Source: Gemmatales bacterium (GTDB lineage Bacteria > Planctomycetota > Planctomycetia > Gemmatales > Gemmataceae). Taken from it: a stretch of DNA of 64,000 nucleotides. The stretch's first letter is position 1. Each line of letters starts with the position of its first letter. The stretch spans positions 124,001-188,000 of the forward strand of contig BPJP01000002.1 of the NCBI GenBank assembly GCA_026004675.1. The letters run 5' to 3'. This document shows, piece by piece, positions 14,779-22,347 of this stretch. Under the pieces are notes generated by a model. The model was given only the letters and a program-made list of their open reading frames with translations. It did not search any database and had not been told where the DNA came from. A program made the translations under genes and the position numbers.

Positions 14779-15648
14779 CTACTCGGCTACCCATTGTCGG
14801 CCTAGTTGCAAACGCTCGGGGAAAAACGGCTTCACTCTTTGCCGCCAAACCTCAGGGTAGGCTCCGTCGACAAGGTCTTCCAAAAGCAGGCGAGCTTTCC
14901 TCACCTGTTTTCGACTTTCGCGTCCTTCACGAGCTTTTCCCTGGAGCAGATCGCACGCGACCAGTCGCCATGCCCTTTGTCCCGGCTGCAGTGGCGGCAG
15001 CTTACTTGCTGTGAACCCTTCCGGGCCCATGCCACGCAGCGGCCTCATGGCGGCTCCAAAATAGTCCCGAATCAGCGCTAACTGGTAGCGAATCTCATAG
15101 TTCATCGATTTGGACAACAATACTCGCGCCAACGCAAATTGGAATCGCGCCTGCCATTCCCTCGACGTTTCGTAAGCAAATAGAAACTCCCATTGACGCA
15201 GACCGACTAGAGCGTCCTCCAGGAGAAGGTCATAACGGGCGTATTCTTCGGCCAGCCTTTTCGTTCGCCTGGCATCCTGTTCGAAAAGCTCCGCCCGAAT
15301 CCGGACTTCCAGCTCACGGTCAGGCAGACGCTCGAGAATGGCCTCCGCTTCCTCGACTGCTGAACGAAAATGTCCCAGTTGGCTGCGCGATCGGACGATA
15401 TGCAGAATCCGTTCAATTCGCCGGGTCGACTCCAGACTCGGCTTGTCTTGCAGGGCTTTTTCGAGCGGTTGAATCACTGCTGGACCAAGATCGCACAACC
15501 GCTGAAAGGCACGTTCGCGACGCCGGTATTCCGGGTGATCCAAATCGCTGATAAGTCCTTGAATCTGTTTTGCGGAAACCTGAGCAGAAACGGGCGACGC
15601 GTCACCGATGGCTAATAGTAGCGTCGGCAATAAAAGATTTGCGCCCAT
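14779..15648 (-). CDS. Secreted HEAT-like helical repeat protein
   Basis: 289 residues. The ATG at 15648 has a GGGAGGT ribosome-binding site and opens a signal peptide (MGANLLLPTLLLAIG...VSA). Upstream in-frame sequence is low-complexity and arginine-rich and is rejected. The mature protein begins with a HEAT-like pair (LISDLDHPEYRRRERAFQRLCDLGPAVIQPLEKALQ) found in many planctomycete secreted proteins. Long charged helices follow (SAVEEAEAILERL, TKRLAEEYARYDLLLEDAL). It is probably an extracytoplasmic protein-binding protein. The giant sigma factor gene is divergently transcribed beyond a 376-base gap. Confidence 0.7.
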   Translation of the reverse strand: MGANLLLPTLLLAIGDASPVSAQVSAKQIQGLISDLDHPEYRRRERAFQRLCDLGPAVIQPLEKALQDKPSLESTRRIERILHIVRSRSQLGHFRSAVEEAEAILERLPDRELEVRIRAELFEQDARRTKRLAEEYARYDLLLEDALVGLRQWEFLFAYETSREWQARFQFALARVLLSKSMNYEIRYQLALIRDYFGAAMRPLRGMGPEGFTASKLPPLQPGQRAWRLVACDLLQGKAREGRESRKQVRKARLLLEDLVDGAYPEVWRQRVKPFFPERLQLGRQWVAE

Positions 15649-16024
15649 GGGGACCTCCCGTTTCAGACCACCGTCATTTAGACGACGATGTGCCAGCGTC
15701 GGTTCCGCAAAAGGTGGTGACCGCCTCTGTTGGGCAAGTCGCCCTAATCGAAGAGGCGCGCCTCGCCTCGAAGTACGTAACATGGGACGAACCATCGGCA
15801 ACACTGGGCGGCGCCGTACTGGTTTGTTCTGATGGGCTGGTCGACTGTGTGGTTCGATAATCTCAAGATTTTTCCGGCGCGCCGAACGCCTGCGGGTACA
15901 AGTTTTTGAGCGAATGACGGCCCGGCATCGGCCAAAAGGCCGCCGCAAAACCCCTTTATCAGATTGTTGAAGTCGGTTATGGTTGGAGGCGGAAACCCGT
16001 GGTGCGACGGACAGGCGATGACGC
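15649..16024. other. Divergent intergenic region, 376 bases
   Basis: This lies between the HEAT-like protein gene (leftward) and the sigma factor fusion (rightward). It should hold both promoters, but I see no convincing -35/-10 pair, repeat or RNA structure. Confidence 0.4.
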
Positions 16025-19000
16025 ATGACAAGTGACTGGCATTTGCTTGAGGAATATCGCCTATCGCGTAACAGTTCGGCCTTCGAGGAGATTGTGCGCC
16101 GGCACGGAGGGATGGTCCATCGAACGGCAGCACGCCTCCTGGGTGATCTGCACGAAGCGGAGGATGTCATGCAATCCGTTTTTATGGCATTGGCTCAGCG
16201 ACCCAAAGCGGTGAAACGATCGGTGGCGGGATGGCTGCACGAAGCGTCACGGCGGGTTGCCAAGAAGATGCTGCGATCCCGTGTCCGGCGTCGGGACAAA
16301 GAGAAAAAAGGCTCTGCCGATTTCCCGCCAGACAGAACCAATGTTGCCGAGTTGCGGGAGGAACTCGACACGGCGTTGGCGAACCTGCCGGCTGATCTCC
16401 GGGAAGCCGTGATTTTGCGCTATCTTGAAGGGCGCAGCCAGGACGAGGCGGCTCAGTTGACCGGTTGTCCGAGATCGACACTGGTCGAGCGTTCCACTGT
16501 CGGGTTGCGTCGCCTGCGAGCGATCTTGATGCGTCGTGGCGTAGTCGTATCGGAAGCGGCGCTGGTCGCTTTTTTTGCCCGCGAAGCATCGCTTGCCGCC
16601 GCCAAGGTAGTGGCTGGGACAGGGGCCAGCACGACGTTTGGCCAAAAGGCTGTAGCGTCATCTGCTTGGGCGGGGAAGACGAAAGCCGCTCTCTGGTCGC
16701 TGGCAACCGCCGCCATGCTGGGGACATTGGTTGTGGGCGTCGCGCTGAAGAATGCGAAGCAGCCTGTCGGTTCCTCGTCGGCAGTGGCAACTTCCCAGGC
16801 GGATTCGCAACAACGGGAGTCGACAGCGAAGCCTGATTCCGTGCCGGAACCAGGTGCCAGAGGAGACCGTCTGATCTTGAAGACGATGGATCAGAAGGAG
16901 CTTTTGGAATTCATCTTGGACACCTGCGAGGCAACGCTTCCGGAATATGAATCGGCCTGGGTCCAGGAAAAGCCGGGGGCGGGATACTGGAAGCATTTAT
17001 CGCGCGAGAATTATCAAGGAGTTGACAAGAAAGACGAAAATATCCCGACGTCGAACCTGGTCCCAGCCTGCGTCTATGCCTTTCTGTTGTTGGAACGTCC
17101 CAAACCGAAATATGCTGGCAAGTATGATCGGGAACTGTTGGAACGTCGCTTCTGGGACTACGTCCGAAATCCCCGCAAGTCGACTTTCCCGGAACGATCG
17201 CGCGAAGCCGTGATCGATGCCCCACAAAAAGGGAAGGCTCCTGGCAACACTGTTTGGGAATACCTGCTTGCCTATCTGGGGCACCGACTGAAAACCGGCT
17301 CAGCGGAACCGCCTCGTTATCGGGTTCCAAAGAACGTCCAACCAGTGAAGTTCGATGAGATCATAGCCAAGGTTAAGTCGGCACAGGGGCGGCCGTGCGA
17401 CATGGCCTACAACAATCTTAGACACGATCCGGGGCCAATCTTTTGGAGCGAGTTGAAAGACGTTCGCAAACATCCTCAATTCTTGTTAGCGCACGCGTCT
17501 CCGCTGGTGAAATTCAATCCCCCCTACAACCGCGCCATCAACTGGAAAAAGCTCATCGATCGACCGGACAGTCCGCCTCTGAACGTCCTGTTCGCCGATC
17601 GGGCGGAGAGCCTGGCTCCTGATTACAGTACGCAGCACCACGCACACTTTAGCTGGCTGTATTTGGACATAAAAGGAGAAATGCATGGGGGTGGGCTGGC
17701 GCCTGGCCTTTTCGCGGCTGCCACGGCGGGTCGACCGCTCGAACAGTTGCCGCCATCCTATTTCTACCGGAACGAAAACGATGTCGGGCATGGTGTGGCC
17801 GGCTATATTCGAAACATCTTATGTCCGATGATTGCTGCTGATGGGCAGACGATTTCTCCTTTGATGGCCGAGTACTTCGCATCCTTTAACTTTCTCGACT
17901 ACCTGGCTTGGGATGCGTGCCTCAACCGTTATGTGCCCAGTGCTGTCTGTTTGGGTCGCCATATTCAGTGGGTTGCCTGGAATTTGCGCCGACCGTTTGC
18001 CCCTCTCATGGAACGGCGAGGCAGGTACGAAGTGTATGTCTATACGCTTCGTTTGCTTACCGTGTACTACATGATCAAAGCATGGGGCCTGCCGGAAAAG
18101 CTTCCAGATTGGCAAGAGATGCTCAGCCGTGACGGTGGCGTTGTCTGGCTTCCGTACCACAACATCACTGTGCATCGAAATCCCTACCGCGTGCTTCAAG
18201 TCTATGGTGGTCTGGCCAGCCGCAAGGGTTTTTGGTCTCCCTTTGGCACTGTGCCCGATCTCAAGATCCATTTCAGTCCATCGCCGTGGCAGGATGGCCA
18301 CTCGATGGAGTTAACCCGCGGCTTTATTTCTTACGGGGGGACCGGACCACTAACGAGTCTCTATTCAGAGTACTTCAACCTGCGAAAGCTGCCGGTGCCG
18401 GAGGAGTACAAGAACCGATACCGCAATACGAGGCGGGTTGCACTGCTGGGAAGCTATGGTGGAGATGGCTCGTACCAGATATCAAGTCCGCCGGCGGCCA
18501 TGGAGCGATGGGACGACGGATTTCGGCTTTCCTATGCAACGAGCCGCAACGTCAAGCGGGCCTTGTTTTCCCTTGGCGGGAAGATGTTGGTCGTAATGGA
18601 AACCAACAAAGGTACCGAAGAAGGACAATTCTGCCCCATCCCCCTCTACATCCAGAATCTCGAATACTACAGCAAACGAGCAGGCAAGGTGCCGCCGGTC
18701 AGCTGGCGGCTGCGGGTCGATGATGAAGTTATCCGCCTTCAGGACAAACAACAGACGAGTCGATTCAGTCCCCACCCGCTGGGCAATGCAGTACGCTGGT
18801 ACAATCTGAACGAACAAATCGGCGTTGTGAGCCTGGTCAGACGGCCACTGGTGCTCAGCGCCGCCACCTCTGCGGATGTAGCCGACACCCTCCACTTTGC
18901 CAGCCCGACCGGCGGAGACGCAGTGATTTACTGTTGCACGACTGATGCGGAGATGCAGAAGCTGGCAACCACTGTCCGACCCATGACCACGGTTCCAGCC

Positions 19001-19843
19001 GGCTGGCGCGGTCTTTACGCTCAGGCTCCGGAGGGCTATTGGATTTTCACTTGGGTTCGTTTCGAAGGCAACGCCGGGCCGCATCACCTTGTCATCCAGT
19101 TGGGCAAAAGCGGCCTCCTTCCTGGTGCGCCTGTCTTCAGCAAATGGACGACCGTTCAAGACGGCACGGCAAAGGTGACGATCGCTTTGGACACACCGAC
19201 GGGGACGTGGTCCGAGGAACCGAGGTTCTATGTTTCGGAAGCTCAAGGGGCGGTGGAACTGCGTGCCTTTCACCACCGGCTGGAATTGCGATCGAGAACC
19301 GGTGGCAAGGTTCGCCTGCGTTTCTTTTCCGGCAACGACAGGGGCAAAGTTCGAGTGGATGGTTCTGCAACCTGGAACGGTTCGCCGACCGCCGAGTCCC
19401 TGCGAAAGGACGGTTTCGAGGTGATCCTCAAACCGAATGAGAGCGTGTGGCTGCAGGTGAGCGAAACCGGGCGGTTGAGCGATGACCGGACTGGCCCCTT
19501 TGTTGTCCTTGCCGAACCAAAGTGGGAATATCGCGCTGGCCAGCCGGGGAGAAAGGAATACGCTCATCAGGGGTTGGCGATCGATCCCTGGCAGGCCGTG
19601 GTTGGCAAACTGATGATCCGAGCCGAAGCAGCGGATCGCTTCGGGATCAAGGAAGTGCATTTCTACTTGAACCGCAAACTGGTTGGCAAAGACAACGAAG
19701 CCCCCTACGAGTGTGTTGTCGAAGTCAAAAACAGATATTGCCAATACGTTTATGCCGTTGCCTATGATCATGCCGGCAACAAGGCCCAGAGCTACTACAT
19801 ACCATTTGGCGACGGCAGCATCGCGCCCCCGCCACCTGATTAG
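16025..19843 (+). CDS. ECF sigma factor fused to a transmembrane helix and a large exported domain
   Basis: 1272 residues in one open frame. Residues 1-90 are sigma region 2 (EEIVRRHGGMVHRTAARLL, then HEAEDVMQSVFMAL). Residues 118-168 are region 4 (LPADLREAVILRYLEGRSQDEAA and a recognition helix). A hydrophobic stretch at 221-241 is a likely transmembrane helix. About 1030 residues follow: a Trp/Tyr-rich, mixed helical then beta-rich region without a family I can name, and an Ig-like domain near 1165-1265 (VVGKLMIRAEAADRFGIKEVHFYLN, then AVAYDHAGN). Planctomycete sigma factors with long C-terminal extensions are known. The layout suggests the sigma domain is held at the membrane and released or gated by an outside signal. 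The helical-then-beta order recalls polysaccharide lyases, but this is unproven. Confidence 0.8.
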   Translation: MTSDWHLLEEYRLSRNSSAFEEIVRRHGGMVHRTAARLLGDLHEAEDVMQSVFMALAQRPKAVKRSVAGWLHEASRRVAKKMLRSRVRRRDKEKKGSADFPPDRTNVAELREELDTALANLPADLREAVILRYLEGRSQDEAAQLTGCPRSTLVERSTVGLRRLRAILMRRGVVVSEAALVAFFAREASLAAAKVVAGTGASTTFGQKAVASSAWAGKTKAALWSLATAAMLGTLVVGVALKNAKQPVGSSSAVATSQADSQQRESTAKPDSVPEPGARGDRLILKTMDQKELLEFILDTCEATLPEYESAWVQEKPGAGYWKHLSRENYQGVDKKDENIPTSNLVPACVYAFLLLERPKPKYAGKYDRELLERRFWDYVRNPRKSTFPERSREAVIDAPQKGKAPGNTVWEYLLAYLGHRLKTGSAEPPRYRVPKNVQPVKFDEIIAKVKSAQGRPCDMAYNNLRHDPGPIFWSELKDVRKHPQFLLAHASPLVKFNPPYNRAINWKKLIDRPDSPPLNVLFADRAESLAPDYSTQHHAHFSWLYLDIKGEMHGGGLAPGLFAAATAGRPLEQLPPSYFYRNENDVGHGVAGYIRNILCPMIAADGQTISPLMAEYFASFNFLDYLAWDACLNRYVPSAVCLGRHIQWVAWNLRRPFAPLMERRGRYEVYVYTLRLLTVYYMIKAWGLPEKLPDWQEMLSRDGGVVWLPYHNITVHRNPYRVLQVYGGLASRKGFWSPFGTVPDLKIHFSPSPWQDGHSMELTRGFISYGGTGPLTSLYSEYFNLRKLPVPEEYKNRYRNTRRVALLGSYGGDGSYQISSPPAAMERWDDGFRLSYATSRNVKRALFSLGGKMLVVMETNKGTEEGQFCPIPLYIQNLEYYSKRAGKVPPVSWRLRVDDEVIRLQDKQQTSRFSPHPLGNAVRWYNLNEQIGVVSLVRRPLVLSAATSADVADTLHFASPTGGDAVIYCCTTDAEMQKLATTVRPMTTVPAGWRGLYAQAPEGYWIFTWVRFEGNAGPHHLVIQLGKSGLLPGAPVFSKWTTVQDGTAKVTIALDTPTGTWSEEPRFYVSEAQGAVELRAFHHRLELRSRTGGKVRLRFFSGNDRGKVRVDGSATWNGSPTAESLRKDGFEVILKPNESVWLQVSETGRLSDDRTGPFVVLAEPKWEYRAGQPGRKEYAHQGLAIDPWQAVVGKLMIRAEAADRFGIKEVHFYLNRKLVGKDNEAPYECVVEVKNRYCQYVYAVAYDHAGNKAQSYYIPFGDGSIAPPPPD

Positions 19844-20106
19844 CCTATTTGGCTAAAGGCACGGCCAACTGACTTGCTGCTTGTCGCCTTGGCAGCAGAG
19901 ACACGCACACTGTCCTTGTGGCGAGAAAAACAGCATAAAAACTGTGCGATGGGTTGTCCCGGCGTGTCAGCGCGGCGCAAAATGCGACGCAGCAGGTAGC
20001 CGAGAACAGTGATTTAGGGCAGCAAGCAGTTTCAGGCAGGGTTGAGGAAAAGGCTTGTTTTCCGGGATTTGCAATGGATTGCAAGATACTTTGCACATCT
20101 CACAAG
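19844..20106. other. Intergenic region before tRNA-Gln
   Basis: 263 bases between the sigma factor fusion and the tRNA, with no coding frame, repeat or terminator that I can support. Further noncoding DNA follows the tRNA's other side (20178-20371). Confidence 0.4.
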
Positions 20107-20177
20107 CTACCCGGCATGGATTCGAACCATGACTAAGAGATCCAAAATCTCTTGTGCTACCGTTACACTACCGGGTA
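20107..20177 (-). tRNA. tRNA-Gln (anticodon TTG)
   Basis: Read on the minus strand: acceptor TACCCGG/CCGGGTA, D-arm GTGT/GCAC, anticodon arm AGAGA-TTTTGGA-TCTCT with anticodon TTG, T-arm CATGG-TTCGAAT-CCATG and discriminator G. CCA is not encoded. Confidence 0.92.
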
Positions 20178-20371
20178 GTGGGTGTCCCCAATCGAGAAAT
20201 TTATCCGATTCGACGGCCTAAGACAATCCAATCTTAGCGGTTCATCGAAAATTTTTTCGCCGCCGAAGCAAGCGGAACCAGTGCGGAATGACCTTTGGAA
20301 AACGCAGGCGCAAACAACGGCACAACCGATTTTTCAACAGCTGCTAACGCGGAACGGACAGACAAGGCGAA

Positions 20372-21121
20372 TCACGAAAACGAGCCGGCATCGCGATAGC
20401 CAAAGAACAACCCCATGTCGCCTCGTTCTCGACTGGGCTGCAACTCGACGGCAAATCCCCACGACTCTAATCGTGCTTTCAGGTTTTGCGGCGTCCTCTC
20501 AACACCGGCAACGACATACCAGCTCGGCAACGGCCAGCAATGGTACTCGCCGCAAATGGCGGAAACACGATCCAAGACGGCTGTCGAAAACAGAATCGGC
20601 CATTCCGCTCCTTCGCAATCGAGCTTGACCAACCGAATCCTGCCCCCGCTCGAGGCGGCAACTTCTTCGACAAGTCCATCAAACGCTACCGTTTCGACAC
20701 ATTGGCCTTTTGTCGATTCCCCCAGCCGAAAGCCGCCCGTATTCCGTCGGTCCCAGCTGTTCTCGAGACAAAAGAATCGGGTGTCATCGCCGGAACGCCA
20801 GACGGCCTTCCTGGCCATCACGGCCTGCGCGCCGTAGGGTCGAAGATTCTGTTCGAGCGTACGGAAGTTGTTTTCATCTGGCTCGAAACAAAAAACTCGG
20901 CCAGCGCCGCGTTTCAAGACGGCGTAAGCAAAACTGCCAATATGAGCACCGATGTCGAGGATCACATCATCGGGTGAAAACCTGCCCGGAAGCCGGTATT
21001 CGTTCTGCAGGGCCACCATTCGGAACAGTCGACGATCGATGGTGCCCGGCCGCAAATGCCAGTGGGCTGGCTGCTGCCAACGAACGACGCACTGCTTCCA
21101 GAATCGGCGCAGGAATCCCAT
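20372..21121 (-). CDS. FkbM-family SAM-dependent methyltransferase
   Basis: 249 residues from the ATG at 21121 (MGFLRRFW). Upstream in-frame ATGs exist, and none has a strong ribosome-binding site, so the exact start is uncertain. The class I motif I is DVILDIGAHIGSFAY, followed by RVFCFEPDENNFRTLEQNL (acidic ribose-binding residue). The FkbM signature RIRLVKLDCEGAEWPIL comes in the middle. Family members O-methylate sugars or natural products, often in cell-surface glycan synthesis. No biosynthetic cluster surrounds it. Confidence 0.85.
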   Translation of the reverse strand: MGFLRRFWKQCVVRWQQPAHWHLRPGTIDRRLFRMVALQNEYRLPGRFSPDDVILDIGAHIGSFAYAVLKRGAGRVFCFEPDENNFRTLEQNLRPYGAQAVMARKAVWRSGDDTRFFCLENSWDRRNTGGFRLGESTKGQCVETVAFDGLVEEVAASSGGRIRLVKLDCEGAEWPILFSTAVLDRVSAICGEYHCWPLPSWYVVAGVERTPQNLKARLESWGFAVELQPSRERGDMGLFFGYRDAGSFS

Positions 21122-21212
21122 CTTGCACCAGCACGGTTGTTCCACGTTTGCGTTCGAGGTACGATAACGTTGTTTACTCAAATCCGTACTTTCAACCAAG
21201 ACGAATTCGATC

Positions 21213-21791
21213 ATGACGTGGATTCGAACCATTCCTCCTGGGTGTGCGGACCAGTCGTTGAAAAAGCTCTACGAACAGGTTTACGCGCATTATCCGCCCG
21301 AGTATATGGAATCGCTGCCGATGTTTCGCAATCCGGACGGCTCGGCGGAGAGCGTGGTGGCTGCCCACAGCCTGATTCCCCAGGCGATGCTCCATTTCAT
21401 GTCGGGGTTCGGCGTGTTGATCAACCCGCGCCTGCCTTTGTCGAGAAGGCAGCACGAGATGATCGCGACACTCGTATCCGCTTTGAATAGCTGCGTTTAC
21501 TGAACGGAGAGCCACGCCGAGTATCTTCGTCTGGTTTCGCTGGACGAGAAACTCGCCACCGAGTTACGGCGGGACTATACCACGGCGGAACTTTCCGATC
21601 AGGATCGAGCCATGCTCGATTACACGGCCAAGCTGACGAAAGAGCCGCAGCGGATCACGCCGGCAGACGTCGATCGGCTGCGGTCGGTCGGTTTCGACGA
21701 CACGGCGATTCTGCAAATCAACCTGATCGCCAGTTTCTTCAATTACATCAATCGCGTCGCAGACGGTTTGGGAGTGGGCAAACCCGCTTGA
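21213..21791 (+). CDS. AhpD/carboxymuconolactone-decarboxylase family protein, probable selenoprotein
   Basis: If the TGA at 21501-21503 is read as selenocysteine the protein has 192 residues. Both sides of the TGA are the same frame and both belong to one AhpD fold: before it [21 protein letters not shown], after it TESHAEYL... through [12 protein letters not shown]. The AhpD active site is C-x-x-C followed by a distal His; here it reads C94-V-Y-U97-x3-H101. So the TGA stands exactly where the second redox cysteine belongs. Alkylhydroperoxidase-like selenoproteins with CxxU are known in Sec-using bacteria. A start at 21213 gives a complete N-terminal helix. The downstream phosphatase gene follows after seven bases. 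Confidence 0.8.
21501..21534 (+). promoter_or_regulatory. In-frame TGA (selenocysteine codon) with possible SECIS-like hairpin
   Basis: The TGA is at 21501-21503. Nine bases later 21512-21534 can fold imperfectly: CCA-x-GC-x-GAG against CTT-x-GT-x-TGG around a tiny loop. Bacterial SECIS elements lie immediately after the UGA and vary in sequence. This fold is drawn by eye and is not strong. Confidence 0.5.
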
Positions 21792-21798
21792 TTTCGAC

Positions 21799-22260
21799 AT
21801 GGATATCCGCATCTTCAGCCATCAAAGTTTGGAGGAGTTTCTTAGCCAAAACCGCGGCATTTACGACGCGGTTTTGATAACGAACAGCGACGTTGGCTTT
21901 TTGCCTTTCGTGGCCACATACGCCCGCGAATATCTGCATCTTCAATTCGACGACATCGAGTGCGACTTGCCTCCCTTTGTTTCGCCGAGCAAGCCTGCTA
22001 TCGGCAAGGCGTTGGCGTGGTCGAAAGGACGTGAGCGGCTGGCCGTCGCCTGCCACGCCGGGATATCGAGAAGCTCGGCGGTGGCGTATGTCATCGCCTG
22101 CAGCCAAATGCCCCCTGAACAAGCCATCAAGATTCTTCGACCAGGTTGTCACATGCCCAACGAGCTGATCGTATCCCTTGGCAGCGCGATACTGGAGAAT
22201 ACGCAGGTCGAGACGGCATTCCGCAATTGGAAGAATCAGCTTTTCGGCTTTCCGGAATAA
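21799..22260 (+). CDS. Dual-specificity/protein-tyrosine phosphatase-like protein
   Basis: 153 residues. The signature loop CHAGISRSS has the nucleophile Cys85 and phosphate-binding Arg91 (C-x5-R-S), preceded by a short beta strand (RLAVA) and followed by a helix (AVAYVIACS). The fold is short, as in compact prokaryotic DSP-like enzymes that usually act on phosphoproteins or inositol phosphates. It starts seven bases after the AhpD-like gene, so the two are probably co-transcribed. A convergent gene follows across a terminator. Confidence 0.8.
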   Translation: MDIRIFSHQSLEEFLSQNRGIYDAVLITNSDVGFLPFVATYAREYLHLQFDDIECDLPPFVSPSKPAIGKALAWSKGRERLAVACHAGISRSSAVAYVIACSQMPPEQAIKILRPGCHMPNELIVSLGSAILENTQVETAFRNWKNQLFGFPE

Positions 22261-22292
22261 AGCCGACTGGAAGCAAGGGGAGCTTAAGAAAT

Positions 22293-22329
22293 AAAAAGGC
22301 CGCGGTGAACGTCAGCTCGCCGCGGCCTT
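22293..22329 (-). terminator. Rho-independent terminator for the VIT/vWA gene
   Basis: On the minus strand AAGGCCGCGG pairs with CCGCGGCCTT around 14 bases and is followed by a T-run (A-run at 22293-22297 on +). It lies between the convergent phosphatase and VIT/vWA genes and may serve both. Confidence 0.85.
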
Positions 22330-22347
22330 CGAGGTTGTCTGCGGCCT

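Noticed and set aside
20182..20628. Plus-strand frame after tRNA-Gln (148 residues)
   Set aside because: It runs into the antisense of the FkbM methyltransferase gene and shows no start site or protein-like pattern.
21501..21503. TGA as a simple nonsense mutation in the AhpD-like gene
   Set aside because: It coincides exactly with the second redox cysteine codon, and the sequence after it stays conserved in frame to the natural end, which random decay would not predict.
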